A stretch of 64,000 bases of DNA from assembly GCF_001649575.2 (NCBI RefSeq), contig NC_051452.1, positions 16,236,884-16,300,883 of the forward strand. The letters run 5' to 3'. Both the position numbers and the translations under genes were made by a program. Shown here one piece after another: positions 34,216-45,672 of this stretch (its first letter is position 1; every line of letters starts with the position of its first letter). The stretch is from Kryptolebias marmoratus (Eukaryota; Chordata; Actinopteri; Cyprinodontiformes; Rivulidae). Under the pieces are notes generated by a model that was not told where the DNA came from, ran no database searches, and worked only from the letters and a program-made list of their open reading frames with translations.

Positions 34216-35150
34216 CTGTACAGGTAGCAAAATATCTCATGAACCCCAAAAAGGGATTTTAATGAAACCTTCAGAAAGTGGGTCAACATCTACAACTGAA
34301 TAACATTTAGAGTCAGTCTAATTCAAGATGGCTGCAACAACAAAGCAATCTTAGCAGTCACAAAAACTACTATAACTCAGTTTTATGGCTATTAAGCTAA
34401 ACTGTTGTGGTAGTAGCTGAGACTAATACCCAACAAATATTCTGACAGACTGTGCAAGATCTTTTGTTTAAAATTTTGCCATTGCTTATTTGGAGTCAAC
34501 TTACTTTGATAACAGATGACTATCGCTTGAACCCCTACAAGGCCATCAATAAAACTTTCAGGAAATATTCAGTCGATGATCATCTACAACTGATAAAATT
34601 TTGAAGCTAATTCAAATCAAGATGACCCCCACGGCCAACTGACCTTAAAAAACTGGTTATATTTAGTCAGTTTTACACATTTTTTGCTATCGTTTGATGC
34701 GGTAGAAGCTGAGTACAGTACTCTAAGTGTTAGTCATTGTGTAAGATTTTTGCTTAATTCTCTAGGATTAATTGTTTGATCCAACTCTGTTAACAAAATA
34801 TCTCATAAACCACTGAACAAAAATGATTGAAACTCTCATAAAGTAATAATTGAAGGCTTGTCTACAACTGATAAGCTTTTGGAGACCACTTTAATCAAGG
34901 TGGCCAACCTTAGCAAACACAAAAATGGATATAACTTAGCCAATTTTACAAATATTGAGCTGGAGTCAGTCCAATTTAAGATGGCTGCCACAGCTAATTG
35001 ACATTAGCAATACAAAAATGGCTATAACTGTCAATTTTACAGATAATGAGTTAAAAGTTAATATGGTAGTATCACAGCACATATTTTGAGCATGAGATCT
35101 TGCATAAGGTTATTTACAAGGTTCGACCAAAACAACTACAACTTTATCAT
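34216..35150 (+). repeat. Tandem array (about 3 units of ~285-360 bases) of an unnamed dispersed repeat
   Basis: Units start near 34216, 34501 and 34791. Each has the same order of motifs: ATCTCATGAACC, TCAGGAAATATTC-like, CATCTACAACTGAT, a CAAGATGGCTGC-like segment, ATGGCTATAACT, TCAATTTTACAGAT, GGTAGTAGCTGAG and AAGATCTTG. The units differ from each other by many substitutions. Single copies occur at about 3060-3310, 22020-22160, 30640-30800, 33060-33300 and 44080-44310, in both orientations. I cannot name the family. Confidence 0.75.
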
Positions 35151-35735
35151 TTCTCAGCAAAATAAATTGATCTTTGTCTAAAACTCTGGCCTAAAAGGCA
35201 GCAGGTGATATACAGACCTTTAAAGACTGCTACAGCTATTCTTTTTTTTTTTTTTACATTTTACAAAACTAGAAATGCTGTTAAATGAAATTACTTTTGT
35301 GATATCTGTGTTTTGGTTTTGAATTTTTTCTTTTAATAACAGTTGAGCAGCAGAACAACAACTTGCCCCAAGAGAGGTGATTATATATTTTCTACTAGGG
35401 ATTATACAGTGACACCTTTGGAAAGCTTGTTTCTGTTCATGTTGTCAGAGGGTGGATGCTGTATATATTATAAGACAGGAGGGAATGGACAGTTAGTATG
35501 ACTGCACAACATTGAGCTGTTTTATTCAATTTTAAATATGTTCTTCAAATTAAAGCTCAATGAAATTAAGCAATATTTTATGAGCATGTAAACCCTAATG
35601 AGTAACCTCAAAAAATTATTCAGCTAAAATTGTATGATAAAAATAATTTAAATAGATACAAAGAGAATATCTTATTCAGGTGAAAATGTTTCCCTGAAAA
35701 ATTATGTACACTGAAATCTCTTTAAATTGACTATG

Positions 35736-35870
35736 AGGTGGCAGTGGTTCAGGTGCTGAAACAGTGGCCCAATAATCAGAAGGCTGGTCACACCATCCCC
35801 CCTATGTATGGCAGAAAAAACACAAAGACTAGCACAGAAAGCAGAGTAGTGTAGCTGTGTATGAGTGAAT
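35736..35870 (+). mobile_element. SINE-like head fragment
   Basis: GGTGGCAGTGGTTCAGGTGC then CCAATAATCAGAAGGCTGGT resembles the tRNA-like head of a fish SINE. Its right side is cut by the hAT-like element that begins at 35873. Confidence 0.45.
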
Positions 35871-35872
35871 AG

Positions 35873-36746
35873 TAAGGGTGTAACGGTACTTCTAGGTCAC
35901 AGTTTGGTACTTATTTTAGTATGAGGATCACAGTTTGCTGCATCAAGAAAGAAAAACAAATGCTACTTTTATTTAATTCTTTGTTACAGACAGTAATTCA
36001 CTTAGAAGCAGAAACAAAAAAAACCAAACCATTCTTTTTAGTGGGGAGGGTCAAAAAGGAGCAATCATGTACAGCACGATAAGATTTGTCAGCTGAAAAC
36101 TTAACTGTAAAATAAAAGTCATACATTGCTGTCTATTTGTATCATATCTGAACTGTAAACAGTAACTGCACAGTAATTTTTTGAGAAAAAAATTATGAAA
36201 ATAAAATAAAAATAAAAAAGACTTCATGCAAAATAAAAAGCAATGCAGAACTGAATAATATTTCCCAATGTGAGAATGCAAAGTAAATTAAATGTAAAAC
36301 ACAAACTTCTCAGCAAGCTGAGTGCTAGTGTGAAAAAATGATGCTTGATATTAGGGATATTAAATAAATATACTAATTGCTTGCCACAATACTTTTCAAA
36401 GGATTCTACGCGACACGATTGCTTGCTATACATGCATTGTCTTCCTTCACTGCAGCTGTCTGTGATCACTGGCACCACAGAAGTTTTTACAAAGCACTAA
36501 TTTGAATCATACATGTAGGTCTTTAAGCTTCTGTGTGCTATTCTAAACTAAACATGCTTTTGTTGGTGTAGAGTACTTCAGATAGTATTTTCCTTTGTTT
36601 CCTTTCTGTCACTAGCAACCAAAGCAAAAAAGTTAGGTAAAATGGATTATCTGTGACTGACGTATTCATCATCTAATTCCCTGTACTCAACCTAAACATC
36701 TGTACCGAACCACCACTGTACAAATACATGTACCATTATACCCTTA
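35873..36746. mobile_element. hAT-like non-autonomous element
   Basis: The ends are inverted: TAAGGGTGTAACGGTAC at the left and GTACCATTATACCCTTA at the right. AGGGTGTAACGGTAC-type ends are common on fish hAT elements. The flanks share only GTGAA, so the duplication has decayed or the edge is off by a base or two. No coding frame of interest is present. Confidence 0.7.
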
Positions 36747-36836
36747 GTGAAGTTGAAACACATTTAAAATAAAAATCTTGTGCAGCCTAAACATGGTTTA
36801 AAAATGTTATCCAAATGGAATTCATTACTGAGAGCA

Positions 36837-37101
36837 TTAAAAGTATTCAAACAAAAAGAAATTCTTGAAGGAATGCATATCGCCTGTCACCATACATGCC
36901 AAAATTTGAAACAAAGATCCTGTGCAGTCTGTTAGCATGCTTTTGAACTGAGCACTGATAACACAACAAATGGTCTCTCTCCTCTTTAGCATGAAGAATA
37001 TGGTATCTGTGACTCCCAAAAAGAATTTCAAATTTGGACTTGTCTGACCACAGACAAGTTTTCCAGTTTGCCTCAGTCCAGTTTAATTGAGCTTTGGTCA
37101 A
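36837..37101 (-). pseudogene. Tc1 transposase core fragment, antisense
   Basis: The minus-strand frame 37101-36847 reads LNWTEANWKTCLWSDKSKFE then ILFGSHRYHILHAKEERDH, the part of a Tc1 transposase around the first catalytic Asp (WSDESKFE type). The following conserved GGG and the remaining Asp and Glu are absent. It is a short relic with no inverted repeats in sight. Confidence 0.75.
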
Positions 37102-37145
37102 GAAAAGACGACAGTTTCTGTATGATGTTCACATCTGGCTTCATC

Positions 37146-37262
37146 CATTCACACCATCAGTGTGTGAATGGGTGGATAACTGATTGTAGTGTGAAGCACT
37201 TTGGAGTCCTCGAACTTGATGATGCGCTATGCAAGTGCAGACCATTTTCTAAAAATGGTCCA
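37146..37262 (+). mobile_element. SINE tail fragment
   Basis: GTGTGTGAATGGGTGGATAA, then AGTGTGAAGCACTTTGGAGT and GCGCTATGCAAGTGCAGACC is the widespread fish SINE/LINE 3' tail (AAGCGCTTTGGAGT ... GCGCTATA type). No head is attached here. Confidence 0.6.
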
Positions 37263-37324
37263 ATTTCTTGGTAATGTAATTTAATTTTTACTACGTTCCA
37301 ATGTAAATAAAATGCTTATATGTG

Positions 37325-38336
37325 CAAGGTTTCTCTCAGAAAAGAGGCTAAGCCTGGTGGTAGGTGGCAGGTCACCGGCCGATCGTCGGCCGACCGTGAT
37401 TTAGTAAAAAAAAATGAATAAAGTTGACAGGAAAGTTAAAAATATGGCTATTTATTATGTGATATACTGTAAAACTACAGTTTAACAAAAAAGCACTTTT
37501 GAAATACTTTTTTAAACAAAAATACATTTAAAATAAATACTAATTGTTTGCACCTAATTTGAATCCAAATTTGAGTCACATTTACAAATAAATTAAATTA
37601 ACATGAATGAAAAAATGCAAACAAGGCACCAACACACGTCTCACATCAAGGCCAATGAATAACAACAGAGAACTGAAAATTAGAGAGATGGTGTCCTGTA
37701 CTCTGCTTTTTGTGGCACAGGCTGCATGTTGGATCACTACATGTAACAACAAAACAAAGCATATCTAATGCTGAAGTTAATAGCATCATTTTACTGGTAA
37801 ACAAGGATAATATTTTCACTAAGCACAAAACATGCTTACCATATTCGGTTTTGTAAAGCCACGCGCTGAATTTTAGCTCAACTAACCATTGTTGGTCAAA
37901 CCTGCTCATTCGATGTTTATTGCTGTGGCTCCGATGACCTGCTAACTCCAACTGTAGCTGAAGGAGGGTCGGCCTCAGGGCTCATTAGAGTCACACAGGG
38001 CTCCACGCTAATACAGGCGAACCAGCTCCGCTAGAGCACCGAAATCATCCCTTACGAATGGAGCGCGGCACGCACGGTCTGCGCCAAGTTCTAAAAGGTG
38101 CACGACGTGATACTGCACGGGACCTTCGCGCAGGGTCAGGGACAGGGCAATTGCGTCACTGTTGCCTCGCGTACCCACGTGCAGTGAGGTAGATAAAGGC
38201 AGCAGTTTTGGGGGTGCGGGTGAAAAAAAAAAAAAAAAATGACGTATTTATAATAAACAAGCAGAGCTTAGCCTGGCGGCAGGGTCAACAAAGCCTGGCG
38301 ACCCGCCAGGCTTTTAGTACTCTGAGGGAAACCCTG
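37325..38336 (-). mobile_element. hAT element with a transposase first exon, antisense
   Basis: The ends are inverted: CAAGGTTTCTCTCAGA and TCTGAGGGAAACCCTG. TATGTG abuts both ends. On the minus strand, 37951-37646 starts HRMSRFDQQWLVELKFSAWL then YKTEYG, which looks like the N-terminal zinc-finger region of hAT-type proteins, and is followed at once by GTAAGC, a good splice donor. The rest of the transposase is missing. A CpG-rich block lies at about 37960-38180. Confidence 0.75.
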
Positions 38337-38809
38337 TATGTGTAAATTATTACATTCTATTTTCATTTACATTTTACACAATGTCCCATTTTTTTCAGTA
38401 TTGTGGTTGTAGATATACTGATTAAACTTGCAAATGCTGAGTAGATGCTTTTGTGTTAGAGCTCTATGTGTGAATATAAAGCTAACAAAAGCAGACAGCC
38501 ACACTCTGCTGCTGTCACTTGTACTTGTAACACTCTCATTTCCTTTTTTGTTTTCTCAGTGTCTCCCACTTTTATTACCTTCTTTCTCTCTCCTGTTCAT
38601 CGTATGTCTTATATTTGAGACACTCATATTAGAGTTATTAAAAAGTATACCCTATGAATTTGAGAGCTTTGGGTAAAACAAACTGAGTACTTCTCACTTC
38701 AGTTCTGTTGAGCTTATATCTATACCCAGTTCACAAGTCCTCTCAATGCAATTTATAAAACACAAAACGCTAAAAGGTCCAATGTGAATTTATGCAGTCA
38801 AATTTATTT

Positions 38810-39175
38810 TAATTCAATCCAGCTGTCTTGAATGTTTTAATTTTATGAAGATTTTGTCTTGCGATTGATTGATGACCTTCCAATTTTTTGGAAATGACCT
38901 TTAGCCATTCCCAGATTGATGGGCAGCAGCAGCTGCTTCTGTAAGGTCATTGCTGATGTTGTTCCGTCTTGGCATTTTGTTAACACTCACCTGTATGCTC
39001 AAGAGCAGCAAGCCAACAAAACCTGCTTTTATACAGGTGATCAAACTGGTGATCAGTTAATCAATACATTTGTTCAAAAACACGTGTTTGATACTAACCC
39101 CAACCTTTAATTCTTATGAAAGTAGTACGGATAGACCGTGTTGCATACTGCTTCTGCTTTCATTCTTTTCTATAA
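38810..39175 (-). mobile_element. Tc1-like transposon end next to exon 28, antisense
   Basis: AGCTGTCTTGAATGTTTTAA, CCAATTTTTTGGAAATGACC, CAGATTGATGGGCAGCAGCA and TTGTTAACACTCACCTGTAT match the same Tc1-like family as 17745-18600, ending near TGCTTCTGCTTTCATTC. The right end is about 35-50 bases upstream of the exon 28 acceptor. Only this end of the transposon remains. Confidence 0.72.
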
Positions 39176-39208
39176 ACACTGTGTGTGTGTGGGTGTGCGT
39201 GTTTGCAG

Positions 39209-39343
39209 GAGGTTTGGGCATGCTGGTGCGAGTTGCTGTCTTACTTGGAACAGGAGAATGCTTTCTTGGATCAGCTGGAGCAGAAACTGGATGAAACAGA
39301 AAACTTGGAAGGAAGAGCTGAGGAGCTGCAGGAAGCTCTGGAT
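39209..39343 (+). CDS. dmd: dmd exon 28 (repeat R9, helix A)
   Basis: 135 bases, phase 0 at both ends, acceptor GTGTTTGCAG after a TG-rich run, donor GAT|GTAAGT. It encodes EVWACWCELLSYLEQENAFL and ends RAEELQEALD. EVWACWxELLSYLE is identical to human at all but one residue (Cys here, His in my recollection of human). A Tc1-like transposon end lies a few tens of bases upstream of the acceptor, so part of the pyrimidine-rich region before the exon may derive from the transposon. Confidence 0.95.
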
Positions 39344-40852
39344 GTAAGTATCATGAGAAGGCAGAAGACTCTCCACAGTCTAACTCTGTTGGAATAAAAT
39401 GGTTATTCGGTTTTAGACAAAGGAACAAGAACTCCTTTTATATTACAAGACTCGATGGTTATCTTTATTCAGTTCAGAATTTAGAAAAGGACAATGATTC
39501 CTCATACAGCTTTAAGTAGTTTATTGCTAAAAATAGAAACAGAATTACTAAATACAATAAATGTGAGAAAATTACATTTTTGTTTTGTTGAGTTTGGACA
39601 AAATAGCTTGAAGGCAATCATGATACCCTGATATGCCCTGATGCACTCTAAGTACTTGCCAAAAAGGTCCTATTTTCCACATCCTTGAGGCACTCTTTTC
39701 CACCCTCAACACCTGCCCTGGGCAACTTTTGGATCACATGTCCACAACGTTGCCACAACCAAGATCACACCCTAGGCATGCGGTCAACGTTGCTGGTCCT
39801 GTTTCAGTTTCTCAAAAACCCAGCCATGCTGGTGCGCATGGGCTCTATTCCATGAATATGCTGCCACCACTGTCTCCCATGCTTCATTTTTGGGGCCACC
39901 TTTATGAGAAACCACCACAACTTCACTGTGGAAGTTTTGGACACTTTCAAAACAGTCTTTAACCTATCACATGCAATTGGGAGCCCAAGAGACTAATAAT
40001 GTGTATCTAAAAACCTTGCCATGACCCTTCAAAAACTATTCACATTCTGGTTGATGGCTGAAGAAGATTGATGATGGTGTTGTCATTTCTAATCCCAGGG
40101 CAATAAGCAAACAGCAATGGTGCTAGAAGTGACCTGATAACAGTCTGTCCAGGACTTTCAGGATGGGTTAGCTTTTTGCTTAATTGTTGGAGACAGATTA
40201 TTCACTGAGGATGTCCATGTTGTTTCGCATTAAGGGAAAACTCTAGAAGTTGTGATTAGATGAAATCATGGTAATCAAATCAGCCTGAAGCCTTTTATAA
40301 TCTATTCTGCATTGCAAAGGTGCACTAGGACCTTCTGTGACTGACTGCAAGCTGCCCAGAAACATTTTTATGCCAATTTCATATAAACAAGTACTTATAA
40401 AAACACAAAATGCAAAGAAAATCAGAAACAAAGCATCAACATGATACTAATTAGAATCTCTGCAATTTCTTATGAAAAAAAAAAAAAAAAAAAAAAGTTT
40501 GACTAAATGTACATACATAGGTGATATCAGTGCAGCTGACCCAAATACTTGGATAAATGTAACCATGTTCTTGTCTCAAGAGTCCCATTAGATTTGTGGA
40601 CATTAATTCAGTTTTAATATCGATGGTTGGTCTTATGAAACTGAATGAGTTGCAAAGTGTCAGGTAAACTCATTGAGGGTAAGGTGAAGGCTGTGTTGAG
40701 AACAGGTGAGCTGAACCCATTTAAAAACGTATATGGGCCATTTGTACAGGCTTCCATTAGACTAGTATTTCACTGTGCCTCTCTGAAGACTTCAAACCAT
40801 CCCTACAGATGTTTTGCTGCTGAAAAACTGATTTGTACATGGAAGGGAAAAG

Positions 40853-41809
40853 TAGTGCTGGGCGATATGGAAAAAAATCCTATATCACGATATGGATAAT
40901 TTTATATCATAATAATGATATATAACACAATATACCACAATTACGTACGTTGTCAGTTATTCTCTGAAAAATATGAAAAAATAATCTAATTTCTTACTTT
41001 TTTCAAGCTTTATTTTGAAGTGACATTTAACTGAACTTTCACAAATGAGATTTGCTGCATTTTAGTGCAGCAATATATATGTATCAAATGACAACAGACT
41101 CCATTATCTTCGGCCGGCTATAGTTTTACTTTTCGCAACTTTCCCCGGCTCTTTTACAACTTTTTTGACCTTGCACTTTTTGGATTGTTAAATATTCTTT
41201 TTCGTGGTTCTTTTTTAAGTGATAGAAGAGGTTTGTTGTGTTGGCGTCAGATGAGAAAACAGTCTAATAGCAGAGTTAGCATTAGCAGAGTTAGCATATT
41301 ACCTTTTTCTGCTCCGTGTCGGTCTTCTTGTACCAAATCACAGACGTCCCCCCTCGTTTTGGTAAAAGTCTTTCTTTTTGGGCTGCCTGCTAGCTGTCTC
41401 TACTTGTTGCAACCCCGGGTTTGATACTTCATGCGTCTCCATCTTTCAGCACCTATGACTTAAATGCCGTCAAAATATACAGTGATAGAAAATCCGCAGA
41501 AAGCCGCTGCTGTAAAGCATGTCGCAAACCCACGCGTAAAGCAGCGTCATGTTGTAAAACAGAGGTTCTTCGCAAAATAATTGTTTTTTTCTTATTATTT
41601 ATTACTTATATAAACTGACTGTATGCAAAGTGACAACACTAATACATTCGTTGTAGCCTACGTTATGAAATATTTACATGAATCATCAATACAATTATGA
41701 TAGAAACGACAGAAACGATAGAGACGATAGAGACGATAGAAGAAAATATATCACGATAGACACTTTTCTATCGTCCCCACGATATGTATCGTTATATCGC
41801 CCAGCACTA
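40853..41809. mobile_element. hAT element with perfect 8-base target-site duplication
   Basis: The ends are exact inverted repeats: TAGTGCTGGGCGATAT (40853-40868) and ATATCGCCCAGCACTA (41794-41809). GGGAAAAG precedes (40845-40852) and follows (41810-41817) the element. Near the right end is a short tandem (ACGATAGAG)n-like run. The inside has no long transposase frame, so this 957-base copy is non-autonomous. Confidence 0.93.
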
Positions 41810-42265
41810 GGGAAAAGTGATGGATTATGATTGGATTGGTCAATTGGAGATAGGGAAGAGCATTTTGTGGATTGTTTAAGATTAAATCATGTAAATTATG
41901 TAATTTTCCATGATTTCTTGGATCAAGTCAGCCTTGTGATCCACAGAGCTTTGTTTTACCTTTGGGGTGGTAAACGGTTGCCCGTTCTGTCATGGGACAG
42001 TATTGTCACAATGCACTGTCTGCACTGAGACTGCTCAAACACTTTGCACTGGTTCCACTGGACAGAATTTTAGTTGCTCATATGACCAAAACTGGTCACA
42101 CTCTGAAGCCCTGTCTGTATGTGTGCCTGTATATAGTGGTTTTGCATTGTTGGCTGACTAATTGTATCTGACATATTGTCATCAAAAATCCTAAGATTTC
42201 CCTATTCAGCTTCCAGTGAGAATCCAAAATGGATAAGGTTAAGTTTTTCTTGTTCTTGTACCTCA

Positions 42266-42560
42266 TGTTGTTGTAGATTCTCCGTCATCCAGGACAGGTT
42301 AAATCCTAAGTTTTTTTTAAAACAACTGGTCTTCTTTTCTTGTTTCTTTGAAGACTTTCTGTCATACATTCTTAGAGCTTTTTCAATCCAAACTGAAAAG
42401 TGCCAAGATTAAAGCTTTAAAACTGCAGTGACTTGCTCCATGTGTTCCAAATATACAAGCTCTTCCCTCCCTCCAGAGGGTCATAAGGGTCTTTGTTAAC
42501 CAAATCACATCTTCATGTGCATGACCACAAAACACTTTTATAAGGAATAGGCTAACAAAG
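42266..42560. repeat. Foldback repeat, copy 1 (GAAGAC/TCTTC type)
   Basis: TTGTAGATTCTCCGTCATCC, AACAACTGGTCTTCTTTTC and GAAGACTTTCTGTCATAC, then AGAGCTTTTTCAATCCAAAC is the same text as at 61862-62180, where the two arms pair. The right half is less well preserved here. Confidence 0.6.
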
Positions 42561-42992
42561 ACCATAACAATGACATACAGCTAAGACTAACAAAAATAAA
42601 CTTAACCTGTCTTCTCAGAGGGTTCTGGTTTTCAGAAAATAATGCAAACACACAGTTTGAATGATATATTGTACTGCAATTTCTTGATGTTATAGAAGTT
42701 TATACGCTTTTTCCCTAGTAGTACTAGCTATTAGCTGGTGTAAGCTATTGTACTTGCTTCAATCTTGTGATCTTATCGCTAAACTTTTGATAATGGGAGA
42801 GGTTTACTTTGCTTGTTAGCAGCTCTGTGTAATAACATAGTACTTTTATTTAAACTTGTAATATCCTTAGTTCCTGTGGCTCTACGTCCTCATTCTGAAT
42901 GATAATTGAACATTTGCTGTGTTATTTTCATGTGATATCAATGTTCTGATTCTCTGATGGTTCATTTTTCCTGTATGTGGCTTTGTCTGCAG

Positions 42993-43142
42993 AGTCTCGT
43001 GATCCTTTTGCGGCACCCAGAAGACAACAGGAACCAGATTCGAGAACTGGCCCAGACACTGATGGACGGTGGAGTTCTGGATGAACTGATCCAGCAGAAA
43101 CTGGATGCATTCAATACTCGATGGGATGAACTTATGGCAAGG
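42993..43142 (+). CDS. dmd: dmd exon 29 (repeat R9, helices B-C)
   Basis: 150 bases, phase 0 at both ends, acceptor CTTTGTCTGCAG, donor AGG|GTAAGA. It encodes [20 protein letters not shown] and ends [28 protein letters not shown] is close to the human LAQTLTDGGVMDELI. The Trp in NTRWDEL is the helix-C Trp of R9. It is followed by the 10.5 kb intron 29, which in mammals contains the promoter and first exon of the retinal Dp260 isoform; I could not find that exon here. Confidence 0.95.
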
Positions 43143-43602
43143 GTAAGAGCCACCTCAGAATTCGTACCTTGCTGGTTGTTTGTTCTCAAACTGTTAATAA
43201 CCTGAGGCTATAAGAAACCAAATGTGACCAAGCCATCACACTGCCATAATATCCTTACATATTTTATAGGTTTTGGATCATGACCCATTTCAGGTTACTT
43301 TGGTACAGTTTGATTTTGGTTTAATCTGAAATGTATTTATTTAGTCAGGACAGTGTGCAATTATAATGTAACTGTAAAAAGATTCAGTGCATTACATCAG
43401 ATTTAGCCTCAGGCTAATTTTCATCTGTAGTCCCAAACAGTTCTGCTCCAGTGTCCTCTGGGCTTTTCAAGAATTGTTTCTTCTTTTTATTTTTCCTAAA
43501 CCAGTTCTTGTGGTAGACTTTGAAATGGCATGTCTTCTTTCTGGAAACACCTGTAAGCTTTACTCATTACTATCTGCGTTCTTAGGTTTGTAGTTACAAG
43601 TA

Positions 43603-43962
43603 ATAGTGACTGTTGGAGACTAGTTGGTGACTCAGAATTGCTAGAAAATTGCAAGAAAGTAGACAAATTTTCAGTTGCAGTTTCAGTTAATTTTGAGTGT
43701 TTGCAACCAACAAGCCATATGACTGCAGTTTGACTCTAGAGTTATTTGGAACATGTTCAAGTCAAGTCAAATATATTTATATAGCACTTTTCAGCAACAA
43801 GGTGGTTGAAAGTGTTCAAAATTCAAGCAAAGCCTGTCACGTGAGAAAACTATGAACCCTTGTGAACATTTTGTGACAATTTTGGAGGTTTGCTAGTAAA
43901 TGCTTTTTACAAACCAGTCACAAACTGTCCCAGCCCAGTGGGATACTGGCTTTAACTGTAGG
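43603..43962. repeat. Dispersed foldback repeat, copy 2 (CCAGTATCTCACTGG type)
   Basis: The left part reads GTGACTGTTGGAGACTAGTT then GGTGACTCAGAATTGCTAG; the right end is CACAAACTGTCCCAGCCCAG followed by TGGGATACTGGCTT. The right end is the reverse complement of the left ends at 8357 and 58926. The left terminal bases are missing in this copy. Confidence 0.65.
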
Positions 43963-44499
43963 GGAATTGTCTTTTGGGGAGAAAAACCCTACTCCCTTGT
44001 GTTTAAGCTTTAGGTATGTGGTCAGCTTCACACTAAAAGGCCCACTGTGGTGTGTTAGAATTGATTTTTTTCATGGTTGTCCTCTTTTTTGTCACTAGGC
44101 AAATTTAAATGAAACTTCCAGGAAGTAAATATTGGATGCACATCTACAACTATTTAACTTTTTAAGTAAATCCAGTTCATGAATTTGCCAACACAAAATT
44201 GGCTATAACTCATTCAATTCTACTGGTAATATGCTAAAATTTGAAGTGGTAGTAGCTGAGAGTCATTTACAACACATAGTGAACAGGACATCTTACAATT
44301 TTGCATGACATATTTTTATTTTTGAGGTTTGACTATAGGACTACAAGTTCTTTCTTACCAGAAGATAAAAGGCATCTGGCATGAAAAGTAGCAAACAATA
44401 TGCATTCCTTCAAAGAATCCTAGGTCTTTAATTTGGTACTGTTTAAGTCAGGCTAACTTGTCATAAATTTTAAAAAGTCTGTTGTTTTTTTTCGTTTTT

Positions 44500-45512
44500 C
44501 CAAGATGGCGCCAATGTGTGTGGCCTGCCGTCTCTTGCTGTCAACTCTGTTTGTGTGTTTGCTGTTTTTGTTTGTTTTGCCTGGTGCCGGTTCATTGCTA
44601 GTGTATGATCGCCAAACATTGCTGGATCTTCGCCTTTTTGCCAAGAATCTAGTAAAAAATTGACAATGATTACGGTGTTCATCCAACTCTTCAGCCGTTT
44701 CTCTTCCCCGGCCGGATACCTGCTCATCATTGCCACACCCTTGCTCCACTCCCTCGGCGTAAACGTCGGCGCCGCCGGAGTAAACAGCTTCGTCAAATAT
44801 CAAAGGTCAAACCAATCCTAACAAGATCTGACCTGGAGAAATTAATCCATGCTTTTATTACAGCTCATCTCGACTACTGTAATGCACTGTATGTAGGCAT
44901 TAGCCAGACCTCTCTAGTCCATCTGCAGCTTGTTCAGAACTCTGCCACTCGTTTGTTAACTCGGGCCCGTAGGCGCGAGCACGTTACTCCCATCTTGGCG
45001 TCCCTTCATTGGCTCCCTGTGCACTACAGAATTAATTTTAAGCTCCTGTTATTTGTTTTTAAATGCTTGAACAACTTGGCCCCACCATATCTATCTGAGC
45101 TGCTTCAGCCTTGCTGCCCGCCCCGATCCCTAAGATCAGCTGATCAGTCACTGCTGACAGTCCCCAAAACTAGGCTGAAACTCAGAGGCGACAGAGCATT
45201 TGCTGTTGCTGCTCCCAAGCTCTGGAACAATTTACCCCTGAGTGTCAGACAGGCCTCCTCTCTTCCTGTTTTTAAATCTCTTTTATTCTTTGGCTTTTAA
45301 CACACTGTGATTTTTGTCTTTCTTGGCACCTAAAACATACCTGCTGTGAACCCGTATGTGTATGTCTCTTTTTATCTATTTATCTGTTTATTTCTTTTAT
45401 CTATTTCCTTTTTAATGTTTTTATCTTTCTATTGTACAGCACTTTGGCTACCCCTGTGGTTCTTAAAATGTGCTATCTAAATAAAGTTGATTGATTGATT
45501 GATTGATTATGG
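44500..45512 (+). mobile_element. LINE with internal deletion: 5' end joined to RT C-terminus
   Basis: The left part starts AAGATGGCGCCAATGTGTGT and encodes SLLVYDRQTLLDLRLFAKNL, typical of the start of a fish LINE pol frame. At about 44800 it changes abruptly to ISKVKPILTRSDLEKLIHAF-like text, LDYCNALYVGISQ and NSATRLLTRARRREHVTPIL, the end of the reverse transcriptase, which then runs to LWNNLPLSVRQ. The 3' end is ATAAAGTTGATTGATTGATT. Endonuclease body and RT core are missing, yet both ends are kept. Confidence 0.8.
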
Positions 45513-45672
45513 TTGAACTAACGTTATCCAAACGTACAGTATGACTGCAATACAGTCTTTGCCTCTTGTGATTGTTACTGACTTATCACCCACACAAACA
45601 CACACACTCCTCTAACAATAGAACCAGATTAATGTTCTCCTTCACATGCCCGATCTTTGTCTACCTATAGGA

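Larger units (their letters stand above)
33531..39208 (+). other. dmd: dmd intron 27 (5.7 kb)
   Basis: It contains three tandem units of a dispersed repeat (34216-35150), a SINE head (35736-35870), a hAT-like element (35873-36746), a Tc1 transposase fragment (36837-37101), a SINE tail (37146-37262), another hAT (37325-38336) and a Tc1-like end (38810-39175) that reaches almost to the exon 28 acceptor. The stretches 33540-34200, 35160-35730 and 38340-38800 show nothing I recognise. Confidence 0.82.
39344..42992 (+). other. dmd: dmd intron 28 (3.6 kb)
   Basis: It contains a hAT element with an intact duplication (40853-41809) and a foldback (about 42266-42560). Bases 40475-40496 are a run of A. 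The stretch 39350-40840 has weak coding-like and repeat-like text (for example 39650-40250) that I cannot assign. 42570-42990 shows nothing I recognise apart from the acceptor. Confidence 0.8.

Noticed and set aside
34216..35150. CRISPR-like or protein-coding tandem array
   Set aside because: Units are about 300 bases with many substitutions and no short conserved repeat with spacers, and the DNA is vertebrate intron.
39650..40250. Coding-like text in intron 28
   Set aside because: It has CCACAACTTCACTGTGG-like segments reminiscent of an old transposon, but I could not follow any frame or match it to a family.
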